DNA of 64,000 nucleotides from Pseudomonas chlororaphis subsp. chlororaphis (GTDB lineage: Bacteria; Pseudomonadota; Gammaproteobacteria; Pseudomonadales; Pseudomonadaceae), in contig NZ_CP027712.1 of assembly GCF_003945765.1 (NCBI RefSeq), positions 3,286,001 to 3,350,000 of the forward strand. The letters are read 5' to 3'. The notes under the pieces are model-generated. The model ran no database searches and was not told where the DNA came from. It saw only the letters and a program-made list of their open reading frames with translations. This document shows, piece by piece, positions 8,650 through 16,088 of this stretch. The position numbers and the translations under genes were made by a program. Numbering within the stretch: position 1 is the first letter of the stretch; each line of letters begins with the position of its first letter.

Positions 8650-9801
8650 ATGTTGCGTAAAACCCTCTTGGCAACCGTCTGTGCCAGTCTTTTTCTGAGC
8701 AGTGCGCTACCGGTCACGGCCGCCCCCAGTCAACAGTTGCAGAGCGAGCAGGGCCCCCTCAGCGTGACCCCGCTGGTCGAAGGCCTGGACCACCCCTGGG
8801 CCCTGGCGTTCCTGCCGGACCGCCAAGGCATCCTGGTGACCGAGCGGCCGGGCAACCTGCGGCTGGTTGGCCCCGATGGCAAGCTCTCGGCACCCCTGGG
8901 CGGAGTGCCGCAGGTCTGGGCCAAGGGCCAGGGTGGCTTGCTGGATGTGGTGCTGTCGCCGGACTTCAAGCAGGACCGCCTGGTCTACCTGTCCTACGCC
9001 GAAGGTGGCGGCGAGGGCGGCACGGCGGGGACGGCGGTGGGGCGCGGGCGGCTGTCCGAGGACCTGAAGACGCTCAAGGACTTCCAGGTGATTTTCCGCC
9101 AGGCGCCCAAGCTCTCCACCGGCAACCATTTCGGTTCGCGCCTGGTGTTCGACCGCGACGGCTACCTGTTCATCACCCTGGGGGAAAACAACGAGCGCCC
9201 GACCGCCCAGGACCTGGACAAGTTGCAGGGCAAGATCGTGCGCCTGTACCCGGATGGCAGGATTCCGCAGGACAACCCCTTTGTCGGCCAGCCGGGCGTG
9301 CGCCCGGAGATCTGGTCCTACGGCCACCGCAACCCCCAGGGCGCGGCGCTCAACCCCTGGAGCGGTACCCTGTGGGATAACGAGCACGGGCCCAAGGGCG
9401 GCGACGAAATCAACCTGATCGAGCGTGGCAAGAACTACGGCTGGCCCCTGGCGACCCACGGCATCAACTATTCCGGTGCGCCGATTCCCGAAGCCCAGGG
9501 CAAGACTGCCCCAGGCACCGTGGGCCCGCGGCATGTCTGGGAGAAATCCCCCGGCATCAGCGGCATGGCCTTCTACGACGGCGACCGCTTCAAGGCCTGG
9601 CAACACAACCTGTTCATCGGCGCCCTGGCGTCCCAGGAACTGATCCGCCTGCAATTCGACGGCGACAAGGTAGGCCACGAGGAGCGCCTGCTGGGTGAAC
9701 TCAAGGAGCGCATTCGCGACGTGCGCCAGGGGCCGGACGGTTATCTGTATGTGCTGACTGACGAGGACAAGGGCAGGCTGTACAAGGTCGGCTTGGAATA
9801 A
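8650..9801 (+). CDS. Soluble PQQ-dependent aldose sugar dehydrogenase (YliI/Asd type)
   Basis: A 383-residue periplasmic six-bladed beta-propeller of the soluble glucose dehydrogenase family, which oxidises aldoses using PQQ. Residues 1-24 are a signal peptide (LLATVCASLFLSS). Blade motifs are evident: GLDHPWALAFLPD at the start, STGNHFGSRLVFDRDGYLF, YGHRNPQGAALNPWSG and NEHGPKGGDEINLI. The histidine in TGNHFGSRL is the expected catalytic base and YGHRNPQG the expected PQQ/substrate loop. Electron acceptor and natural sugar are unknown. Preceded by GAAGGAATCGTGC as ribosome site and followed by an inverted REP pair. Confidence 0.9.
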   Translation: MLRKTLLATVCASLFLSSALPVTAAPSQQLQSEQGPLSVTPLVEGLDHPWALAFLPDRQGILVTERPGNLRLVGPDGKLSAPLGGVPQVWAKGQGGLLDVVLSPDFKQDRLVYLSYAEGGGEGGTAGTAVGRGRLSEDLKTLKDFQVIFRQAPKLSTGNHFGSRLVFDRDGYLFITLGENNERPTAQDLDKLQGKIVRLYPDGRIPQDNPFVGQPGVRPEIWSYGHRNPQGAALNPWSGTLWDNEHGPKGGDEINLIERGKNYGWPLATHGINYSGAPIPEAQGKTAPGTVGPRHVWEKSPGISGMAFYDGDRFKAWQHNLFIGALASQELIRLQFDGDKVGHEERLLGELKERIRDVRQGPDGYLYVLTDEDKGRLYKVGLE

Positions 9802-9814
9802 CCCGCGCCCTTCT

Positions 9815-9920
9815 TCTGTAGGAGCGAAGCTTGCTCGCGAAAAAATCTTCAACGATAACGCGTGTTGGCAGGATGAATCGCCGCTTCGTGGCTATCGCGA
9901 GCAAGCTTCGCTCCTACAGA
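9815..9920. repeat. Inverted REP pair (REP doublet)
   Basis: Left unit 9815-9840 (TCTGTAGGAGCGAAGCTTGC...) and right unit 9895-9920, exact reverse complements over about 26 bases, with about 54 bases of other sequence between. The right unit overlaps the 3' end of the C39/GNAT gene and supplies its TAG stop codon. Confidence 0.9.
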
Positions 9921-11020
9921 GGCACTGCGGGCGGGTAGAGGATCACCGCCGCCTGCAGCTTGCCACTGCCGAAACGGCACATCTTGGCGAACTCGCCGTG
10001 GCTCACCGGCAGGTGCTGGCAATCCATCGGTTGGCGGTGCTGGCTGTGGTCGACATCGGGATCATGCAGGTAGACGAAGTCTTCGTCGCAGTCGGTGACC
10101 ATCACCCAATGTGGGGCCTTGGAGCGGGTCAGGCGGTAGCTGCTGATCAGCACCAGGGGCTGGCCGCCGTCGGCCAGCAGCTTCGGCAGGTCCAGCGGGC
10201 CGCCCAGCACCTGCAAGACGTCGCCGCTATCCAGCTGGGCGCAGAACTCCTCATGCACCAGGCGCATGACGTCTTTTTTATGCTCGTCGCGCACCCCGCC
10301 GAGAAACAGCGGCCCCCGGGTATTGACCTGCAGCCTGACCCTGAAGCCCCGGCGCCACGCGGCCAGCGCAAGTCCCTGGGGACTGCAGCCGCCATGGCCG
10401 GAGGTCATGAACACGGTAGTCGCCTCGCGCCACAGCTGCAGTTCTTCTCGGCGCTCCAGGGCGCGTCCGGGTTGCAGCGCGGCCATGGCCATCAGCAGGC
10501 AGGCCGGGCCGCAAGTGAAGTCGGTGGTCTGCTGGTAATAGGGCACGCGGATGGTGCGGGTCTCGCGATGCTGCAGGATGCGCTTTTCCAGGCGCAGGGC
10601 ATCGGCGTGGTCCTCGTAGTAGTCATGCAGCACGGCGAAGCGCCGGTAGCCGCTGCGTTCGTACAGGGCGATGGCCGTCGGGTTGTCGCTGCGCACCTCA
10701 AGCCGCAGGTAGGCGCAGTCATGCTCCCGTGCGCAGGCTTCGATCCGCTCCAGCAGGCGCTTGCCCAGGCCCGACCCGCGGGCCTCGACCGCGATGGCGA
10801 TCGAGTACAGGCGGGCCAGGGAGGTCCCGCGATGGAACAGCACCAGGGCATAACCCAGTAGTTGTTGCGCCTGCTCGGCGACGATCAGGCACGCATGGGC
10901 GCGGCTGATCATCCACTGGAAGCTGCGCACCGTCAGGCGATCGGTGGTGAAACACTGCTGTTCCAGTCGCACTAAAGCAGGCAAGTCCTCAGGTGTGGCA
11001 ATGCGAAAGACAAGATCCAT
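9914..11020 (-). CDS. GNAT acetyltransferase fused to C39-like cysteine peptidase
   Basis: A 368-residue two-domain cytosolic protein. Residues 1 to about 150 are a RimI-like GNAT N-acetyltransferase (FRIATPEDLPALVRLEQQCF; acetyl-CoA loop ARGSGLGKRLLERIE). Residues about 160-368 are a papain-fold peptidase C39-like domain with the catalytic cysteine in TTDFTCGPACLLMAM, histidine in PHWVMVTDC and aspartate in YLHDPDVD. I chose the ATG at 11020, which begins the GNAT fold; the longer frame to 11107 adds 29 unlike residues. The stop codon lies inside a REP unit. It is divergent from a RimK-like ATP-grasp ligase gene, a pairing that suggests making and trimming an amino-acid or peptide modification. 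The substrate is unknown. Confidence 0.85.
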   Translation of the reverse strand: MDLVFRIATPEDLPALVRLEQQCFTTDRLTVRSFQWMISRAHACLIVAEQAQQLLGYALVLFHRGTSLARLYSIAIAVEARGSGLGKRLLERIEACAREHDCAYLRLEVRSDNPTAIALYERSGYRRFAVLHDYYEDHADALRLEKRILQHRETRTIRVPYYQQTTDFTCGPACLLMAMAALQPGRALERREELQLWREATTVFMTSGHGGCSPQGLALAAWRRGFRVRLQVNTRGPLFLGGVRDEHKKDVMRLVHEEFCAQLDSGDVLQVLGGPLDLPKLLADGGQPLVLISSYRLTRSKAPHWVMVTDCDEDFVYLHDPDVDHSQHRQPMDCQHLPVSHGEFAKMCRFGSGKLQAAVILYPPAVPL

Positions 11021-11112
11021 ATAACCGCCGTAAAAGTTGCGTAACGAAACGAGACTTTCGAAAAAGTTCGTGCTTAATAGAAAAGGTCTTGTTCTTAAGC
11101 GGATCAAACATT

Positions 11113-12699
11113 ATGTCAGCGGTACAAGGTCATTGGCGTGGAGTATCCGAGCAAAGTCTGCCGGCGACAATAACTCCGGTTAATTATTTTTCAGCGATGA
11201 GTGAAACTTCCAGCCAGTTGCTGATTATTGTCGAGCGCAAGGAAGATTGGGCCTCCTACTTCCCCAGCGAAGACATCCTCAGCGCTCAGGAATACCTGGA
11301 ACAGACCCGTGAAACCCAGCCCGGCAAGCGGGTCCAGGTGATCAACCTGTGCCGCAGCTACAAGTACCTGGGCCACGGTTACTACTGCTCGCTGCTGGCC
11401 GAGGCGCGGGGGCACAAGGTGATTCCCTCGGTGCGCACCATCAGCGAGCTGACCCGAAAATCGCTCTACGGCCTGGCCCTGGACGACCTGGATAAAACCC
11501 TGGAAAAGGCCCTGAGCAATCATCTTTACAGCGATACCGAAGGTTTTACCCTGACCCTGTACTTCGGCAAGACCCATATCGAACCGTTACAGGAGTTGGC
11601 ACGCCAGTTATTCGAAGTCTTTCCTTGTCCAATATTGCTGGTGGACTTCAAACGAACTAACGGTTGGCATATCGAAGGCGTGAAGTCCGGCGCCTTACAT
11701 AAGTTGCGCGAAGACCAGGAAGATCAATTCGCCCATTCCCTGGACGGTTTCAGTCGCAAGATCTGGCGCATGCCGCGCTCGAAAAGATTGGCCCGCTATG
11801 ACCTGGCAATCCTCCATGACCCGCAGGAAGCCCTGCCGCCTTCCAACGCCCGGGCACTGGAGAATTTTGTCCGGGTCGGCAAGGGCCTGGGCATCGACGT
11901 CGAACTGATCGAGAAGAAGGATTACTCGCGTATCGCCGAGTACGACGCCTTGCTGATCCGCGAGACCACCAGCGTCGACAACCACACCTACCGCTTCGCC
12001 AAGAAGGCCGAAAGCGAGGGCCTGGTGGTGATGGACGACCCGGCCTCGATCCTGCGCTGCACCAACAAGGTCTACCTGACCGATCTGCTGAAAAGCCACC
12101 AGCTGGGCATGCCCGCCACCGAGATTCTCTACAAGGAACGACCGGAAGACTTCGAGCGGGTCGGCGAGCGTTTGGGTTTCCCCTTGGTGCTGAAGATTCC
12201 CGACGGTTGTTTCTCCCGCGGGGTGATCAAGGTCGAGAGCCAGCAGGCGCTGCTGCAGGCCACCGCCGAGCTGTTCGAGCATTCGGTGTTGCTGCTGGCC
12301 CAGGAGTTTTTCTACACCGAGTACGACTGGCGCATCGGCGTGCTCAACCGCAAGCCGATCTTCGCCTGCCAGTACTTCATGTCCAAGGGCCATTGGCAGA
12401 TCTACAACCACAAGGCCAAGGGCCAGGACATCAACGGCGAATGCCGCACCCTGGCGGTCCACGAGGCGCCGCGGGCGGTGGTGGAACTGGCGGTGAAGAC
12501 CGCTAACCTGATTGGCGACGGCCTGTACGGCGTCGACCTCAAGCAGTCCGGCGACAAGGTGGTGGTGATCGAAGTCAACGACAACCCCAACCTGGACGCC
12601 GGCATCGAAGATGCCTACCTGCGCGACGACCTGTATTCCCTGGTGCTCGAGGAGTTCGTCCGCCGCCTGGAACTCAAGCGCCGCGGGCAGGCCTGGTGA
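11113..12699 (+). CDS. RimK-family ATP-grasp ligase with RimK-like N-terminal domain
   Basis: A protein of about 528 residues. The first 180 or so residues of the conserved part (LLIIVERKEDWASYFPSED; INLCRSYKYLGHGYYCSLL) match the RimK-like ATP-grasp N-terminal domain of Pseudomonas. The second half is an ATP-grasp ligase: VYLTDLLKSHQLGMPATEI, LVLKIPDGCFSRGVIKV, and the metal-binding VVVIEVNDNPNLDAG. Such enzymes join amino acids to a carboxyl group with ATP. The start is uncertain: ATG 11113 (AGCGGA upstream) or ATG 11197, which begins at the conserved part (MSETSSQLLIIVE). Divergent from the GNAT/C39 gene, 7 bases upstream of the CorA-like gene and surely co-transcribed with it. It is not the standard ribosomal S6 ligase; the substrate is unknown. 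Confidence 0.85.
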   Translation: MSAVQGHWRGVSEQSLPATITPVNYFSAMSETSSQLLIIVERKEDWASYFPSEDILSAQEYLEQTRETQPGKRVQVINLCRSYKYLGHGYYCSLLAEARGHKVIPSVRTISELTRKSLYGLALDDLDKTLEKALSNHLYSDTEGFTLTLYFGKTHIEPLQELARQLFEVFPCPILLVDFKRTNGWHIEGVKSGALHKLREDQEDQFAHSLDGFSRKIWRMPRSKRLARYDLAILHDPQEALPPSNARALENFVRVGKGLGIDVELIEKKDYSRIAEYDALLIRETTSVDNHTYRFAKKAESEGLVVMDDPASILRCTNKVYLTDLLKSHQLGMPATEILYKERPEDFERVGERLGFPLVLKIPDGCFSRGVIKVESQQALLQATAELFEHSVLLLAQEFFYTEYDWRIGVLNRKPIFACQYFMSKGHWQIYNHKAKGQDINGECRTLAVHEAPRAVVELAVKTANLIGDGLYGVDLKQSGDKVVVIEVNDNPNLDAGIEDAYLRDDLYSLVLEEFVRRLELKRRGQAW

Positions 12700-12706
12700 A
12701 CGGCCG

Positions 12707-13648
12707 ATGATCAAGAGCTACCAGTTGAGCCAGGGTCGCCTGCTATCGGTGGAGCGCCTGGATGCCGAAGTGATGCTGTTCAGCAACCCGGACCCCGCCG
12801 AGCGCGATCTGCTGCGCACCGGCTTCAAGCTCGACGAACACGCCCTGGCCTCGGCGCTGGACCCGGACGAGGTGTCGCGCATCGAGTTTCACCCGGACAA
12901 CCTGTTCCTGATCTGGAAACGCCCGGAGAACTACTCCGGCGGCGGCAGCCTGTCGTTCGAGGTGTCGTCCTGCGGCCTGCTGTTTTCCCCGCAACGCCTG
13001 CTGGTGATCGCCCACGACGACAGCCAGCTCAGCGGCCTGGGCGCGCGGCAGGCCCTGAATAGCCCCCTGGATGTGCTGCTGGATATGCTGTCCACCAACA
13101 TCCATCACTACCTGGGGCACCTCAAGGTGATCAAGATGGTCGCCCGCGAGTTGCAGCAGCAGTTCAACGACTCGATGGAAAACCGCCACCTGATCCAGAT
13201 GTTCAACCTCAGCGAAAGCCTGATCTATTACATCAACGCTATTCACAGCAACGGCGCGGTGCTGACCCGGCTGCGCAACCACGCCGAGAAGGCGCACTTC
13301 AGCGCCGAGGCCGTCGGCCTGATCGACGACCTGATCATCGAGAACAACCAGTGCTACAAGCAGGCGGAGATCTATTCGACGGTGTTTTCCGGGCTGATCG
13401 ACGCGCGCGGCAACCTGATGAACAACAACATGAACAGCCTGTTGCGCAAACTGACCCTGATCAACGTGGTGTTCCTGCCGCTGAACCTGATCGCCAGCAT
13501 CGGCGGCATGTCCGAATTCAGCATGATGACCGCCGGTACCCCGTGGTGGATTGCCTACCCGCTGTTCCTCGTGGCGATGCTGCTGGGGGCAGGGGGGATG
13601 GTGCTCGGGCTCAGGCGCCTGGCCGGCGGCAATGGCAAGTGCGCCTGA
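12707..13648 (+). CDS. CorA-like (2-TM) divalent-cation transporter with altered signature motif
   Basis: A 313-residue CorA-superfamily protein. A long acidic cytosolic domain with helices (VIKMVARELQQQFNDSMENR) precedes two C-terminal membrane helices (LINVVFLPLNLIASIGG and WWIAYPLFLVAMLLGAGG). The canonical GMN pore signature between them is replaced by GMS (IGGMSEF), and the usual MPE loop is absent. Transport of Mg, Zn or another cation is therefore inferred from fold only. Begins 7 bases after the ATP-grasp gene; the ATG at 12707 gives the conserved start (MIKSYQLSQGRLL). It ends 4 bases from the convergent methionine aminopeptidase gene. Confidence 0.85.
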   Translation: MIKSYQLSQGRLLSVERLDAEVMLFSNPDPAERDLLRTGFKLDEHALASALDPDEVSRIEFHPDNLFLIWKRPENYSGGGSLSFEVSSCGLLFSPQRLLVIAHDDSQLSGLGARQALNSPLDVLLDMLSTNIHHYLGHLKVIKMVARELQQQFNDSMENRHLIQMFNLSESLIYYINAIHSNGAVLTRLRNHAEKAHFSAEAVGLIDDLIIENNQCYKQAEIYSTVFSGLIDARGNLMNNNMNSLLRKLTLINVVFLPLNLIASIGGMSEFSMMTAGTPWWIAYPLFLVAMLLGAGGMVLGLRRLAGGNGKCA

Positions 13649-13652
13649 GGTT

Positions 13653-14417
13653 TCAGGCCGGTTGCAGGGTCAGTACCTCAAAGCCGTCGCGGGTCACCGC
13701 CACCGTGTGTTCCCACTGCGCCGACAGGCCGTTGTCGCGGGTGACCACGGTCCAGCCGTCTTTCAGGTCGCGCACCCGGGCGCTGCCCTGGTTGATCATC
13801 GGCTCGATGGTGAACACCATGCCTTCGCGCAGCTCCAGGCCGGTGCCGGGGCGGCCGAAATGCAGGACCTGCGGCTCTTCGTGCATCTGCCGGCCGATGC
13901 CATGGCCGCAGTACTCGCGCACCACGCTGTAGCCCCGGGTTTCGGCGTGTTTCTGGATGGCATGGCCGATATCGCCCAGGCGCGCGCCGGGGCGGACCAC
14001 CTTGATGCCTTCCCACATTGCCTCGAAGGTGGTGCTCACCAGGCGCTGGGCCTTGGGGCTGACATTGCCGATCAGGTACATCTTGCTGGAGTCGGCGATA
14101 AAGCCGTTCTTTTCCAGGGTAATGTCGATGTTGATGATGTCGCCGTCCTTGAGGATGGCCTTCTCATGGGGCATGCCATGGCACACCACCTCGTTGATCG
14201 AGGTGTTGATCGAGTAGGGGTAATTGTATTGGCCCTTGCTGGCCGGACGGGCGCCGAGGTCGTGGCGGATAAAGCGCTCCACGGCCGTGTCCAGTTCCAT
14301 GGTTGAGAGGCCGGGCGCGACCAGGTCGTCGAGAAAGCTGAACACCGTCGCCAGCAGGCGCCCGGACTCACGCATCAGCGCCAGTTGTTGCGGGGTCTTG
14401 ATCAGGGCCTGGGTCAT
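13653..14417 (-). CDS. map: Type I methionine aminopeptidase
   Basis: A 254-residue MetAP-I, which removes N-terminal methionine. All metal ligands of the pita-bread fold are visible: Asp in INIDITLEKNG, Asp in FIADSSKMY, His in GHGIGRQMHEEP, Glu in FTIEPMIN and Glu in QWEHTVAV. The position is unusual for the housekeeping map gene, which in Pseudomonas normally sits near rpsB/tsf. This is therefore probably a second MetAP. It overlaps the preceding ParD-like gene by ATGA, so translation of the two is coupled. Confidence 0.93.
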   Translation of the reverse strand: MTQALIKTPQQLALMRESGRLLATVFSFLDDLVAPGLSTMELDTAVERFIRHDLGARPASKGQYNYPYSINTSINEVVCHGMPHEKAILKDGDIINIDITLEKNGFIADSSKMYLIGNVSPKAQRLVSTTFEAMWEGIKVVRPGARLGDIGHAIQKHAETRGYSVVREYCGHGIGRQMHEEPQVLHFGRPGTGLELREGMVFTIEPMINQGSARVRDLKDGWTVVTRDNGLSAQWEHTVAVTRDGFEVLTLQPA

Positions 14418-14617
14418 GCGCTGCGCCCCCGGATCAGGTCGGTCTTGTTCAGCAGCAGTTTGTTGATCAGGTCGTTGTAGGCCAGGTGCGGATTGAGCTC
14501 GGCCAGCAGGCCGATCTTGATCCAGAACTCGGCCTGGGCGTTGATGGAGCGATCCATGGCGTCGCTGGCGACGCGGATCTGTTCATGCAGTTGATCTGAA
14601 ATCTTGACGATGCCCAC
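14414..14617 (-). CDS. ParD-like small DNA-binding protein
   Basis: A 67-residue protein of the ParD-like family, which has the ribbon-helix-helix character of antitoxins: GIVKISDQLHEQIRVASDAM, then NAQAEFWIKIGLLAELNP. I chose the GTG at 14617, which begins the conserved MGIVKIS-type start and has AGGA 10 bases upstream. The much longer frame reading to 14986 is not protein-like. Its stop overlaps the map start (ATGA), making a two-gene operon of the antitoxin-toxin layout with an aminopeptidase in the second place. A perfect inverted repeat just upstream (14635-14666) is a likely autoregulatory operator. Confidence 0.8.
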   Translation of the reverse strand: MGIVKISDQLHEQIRVASDAMDRSINAQAEFWIKIGLLAELNPHLAYNDLINKLLLNKTDLIRGRSA

Positions 14618-14634
14618 GGGGTTTCTGTCCTGGT

Positions 14635-14666
14635 AAATATACGAAGCATATACGTTTCGTATATTT
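14635..14666 (-). promoter_or_regulatory. Perfect 11-bp-arm inverted repeat, candidate operator of the parD-like/map operon
   Basis: Arms AAATATACGAA (14635-14645) and TTCGTATATTT (14656-14666) are exact reverse complements around a 10-base spacer (GCATATACGT) that itself echoes the arm. It is strikingly AT-rich for this genome. It begins 18 bases upstream of the GTG start and overlaps plausible -10 sequences (TATATG, TATATT), as expected for a site bound by a ribbon-helix-helix repressor. Confidence 0.7.
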
Positions 14667-14704
14667 TTAGGCAAATGGCAGATAGCTCGACCTGTCATTG
14701 ACCA

Positions 14705-14734
14705 TTGACGCACCAGCGACCCGCCGGTTAATTT
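14705..14734 (+). promoter_or_regulatory. Candidate sigma-70 promoter of the threonine deaminase leader
   Basis: TTGACG at 14705-14710, spacer of 17-18 bases, then TTAATTT at 14728-14734. Transcription would start close to 14741-14742, that is, at or next to the ATG of the leader peptide, which has no ribosome site. The -10 match is moderate. Confidence 0.45.
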
Positions 14735-14741
14735 CCTCGCC

Positions 14742-14807
14742 ATGACTTTTTCCGCATTGCGTTCCCAGCCAAGCATTATTACCGCCATTCCTGATTGGCG
14801 GGTCTGA
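14742..14807 (+). CDS. Candidate regulatory leader peptide (Ile/Thr-containing), possibly leaderless
   Basis: A 21-codon frame, MTFSALRSQPSIITAIPDWR then V and TGA. It contains a cluster Ile-Ile-Thr-Ala-Ile (codons 12-16). The last codons and stop lie on GGCGGGT (14797-14803), which can pair with ACCCGCC (14819-14825) in competition with the terminator stem. This is the geometry of amino-acid attenuation in front of a gene of isoleucine synthesis. No Shine-Dalgarno sequence precedes the ATG; the predicted transcription start at about 14741-14742 would make it a leaderless message. Too short to be supported by coding statistics. Confidence 0.55.
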   Translation: MTFSALRSQPSIITAIPDWRV

Positions 14808-14817
14808 CACTGCACCC

Positions 14818-14845
14818 AACCCGCCCTAGAGGCGGGTTTTTTCTT
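14818..14845 (+). terminator. Attenuator-type rho-independent terminator upstream of the threonine deaminase gene
   Basis: Arms AACCCGCC (14818-14825) and GGCGGGTT (14831-14838), 5-base loop, then TTTTCTTTCT. It reads on the plus strand, where no upstream protein gene needs a terminator, and lies 39 bases before the deaminase start. An upstream GGCGGGT (14797-14803) offers a mutually exclusive antiterminator stem. Confidence 0.8.
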
Positions 14846-14883
14846 TCTGTCTCCGGGGCTTTCAACACAGCCAGGAGAGCCGT

Positions 14884-15909
14884 ATGAACCATCCCGCCGA
14901 GCCCGACACGCAACTGGACCTGCTTGAGCACTACGTGAAGAAGATTCTCGCGGCGCCGGTCTACGACCTGGCGGTGCGCACGCCATTGCAGCCCGCTCCG
15001 GCCCTGTCGGCGGCGCTGGGCAACCAGGTGCTGCTCAAGCGCGAGGACCTGCAACCGACCTTTTCCTTCAAGATCCGCGGCGCCTACAACAAGCTGGTGC
15101 AACTCAGCGACGAGCAAAAGCGCCGTGGGGTAATCACCGCCTCCGCCGGCAATCACGCTCAGGGCGTGGCGCTGGCGGCGCGGGAGCTGGGGATCAAGGC
15201 GACCATCGTCATGCCTTCCACCACGCCGCAGCTGAAGGTGCAGGGCGTCAGCAGCCGCGGCGCCGAGGCGGTGCTGCAGGGCGAGAGTTTTCCCTTTGCC
15301 CTGGCCCATGCCCTGCAATTGGCCGAGGGCAGCGGCCAGACCTTCGTCTCGCCCTTCGACGACCCGGACGTGATCGCCGGGCAGGGCACGGTGGGCATGG
15401 AGATTTTGCGTCAGTACTCCGGGCGTCTGGACGCGATCTTCGTGCCGGTGGGCGGTGGCGGATTGATCGCCGGCATCGCGGCCTATGTGAAATACCTGCG
15501 GCCCGAGGTGCGCATCGTCGGCGTCGAGTCCGAGCACTCCAACTGTCTGCAGCAGGCGTTGCGGGCTGGGGAAAGGGTGGTGCTGCCTAGCGTCGGCACC
15601 TTCGCCGACGGCGTTGCCGTGGCGCAGGTCGGCGCCCATTGTTTCGAGTTGTGCCGAGCGCTGGTCGATGAGGTGATCACGGTCAGCAACGACGAGCTCT
15701 GCTGCGCGATGAAGGACATCTACGACGACACCCGTTCCATCACCGAGCCGTCGGGGGCGCTGGCGGTGGCCGGGATCAAGCAGTACGTGGCCCGCAGCGG
15801 CGTACAGGGCGAAACCCTGGTGGCCATCGATTCCGGGGCCAACATCAACTTCGATCGCCTGGGGCAGGTGGCCGAACGCGCGGCCTTGGGCGCGGTGGCG
15901 CTGGTATAA
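14884..15909 (+). CDS. ilvA: Threonine ammonia-lyase (threonine deaminase), catalytic domain only
   Basis: A 341-residue fold-type II PLP enzyme converting threonine to 2-oxobutyrate, the first step of isoleucine synthesis. The PLP lysine is in FSFKIRGAYNK, substrate loop SAGNHAQG, phosphate-binding GGGGLIAGIA, and the end SGANINFDRL is characteristic of IlvA. Full-length biosynthetic IlvA is about 500 residues with two C-terminal ACT-like regulatory domains; this protein stops after the catalytic domain, so allosteric inhibition by isoleucine is not expected. The ribosome site is AGGAGAGCCGT. Control may instead be by the leader peptide/terminator just upstream. A catabolic role is an alternative. 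Confidence 0.85.
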   Translation: MNHPAEPDTQLDLLEHYVKKILAAPVYDLAVRTPLQPAPALSAALGNQVLLKREDLQPTFSFKIRGAYNKLVQLSDEQKRRGVITASAGNHAQGVALAARELGIKATIVMPSTTPQLKVQGVSSRGAEAVLQGESFPFALAHALQLAEGSGQTFVSPFDDPDVIAGQGTVGMEILRQYSGRLDAIFVPVGGGGLIAGIAAYVKYLRPEVRIVGVESEHSNCLQQALRAGERVVLPSVGTFADGVAVAQVGAHCFELCRALVDEVITVSNDELCCAMKDIYDDTRSITEPSGALAVAGIKQYVARSGVQGETLVAIDSGANINFDRLGQVAERAALGAVALV

Positions 15910-16035
15910 GAAGGGAGCAGGGCTCTGGAGCCGCTGGCGAAGCCTGCGCACGAGCACGAAGCACTCGCCAGCCGAACCACTGATGCACCGCCTTGCCTGG
16001 CCTGGCGGCTACTGCGTCGGAGTGCCGCGCAAACC

Positions 16036-16060
16036 GATCGCAGCCTGCGGCAGCGGCTCC
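16036..16060. repeat. Half copy of the GATCGCAGCCT...CAGCGGCT repeat
   Basis: Matches the right end of the second repeat family of this window (GATCGCAGCCTGCGGCAGCG). It lies in the 179-base gap between the convergent deaminase and ecotin genes, which holds no gene. Confidence 0.6.
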
Positions 16061-16088
16061 ATCACCTGCGATGTAACCGCTGCGCAGG

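Noticed and set aside
8650..9801. Membrane glucose dehydrogenase (Gcd)
   Set aside because: The protein is about half the length of Gcd, has no membrane helices, and shows the soluble six-bladed propeller motifs instead.
14618..14986. N-terminal extension of the ParD-like frame to 14986
   Set aside because: The extension crosses the perfect inverted repeat, the attenuator and the start of the threonine deaminase gene, and its sequence is not protein-like. The GTG at 14617 matches the family start.
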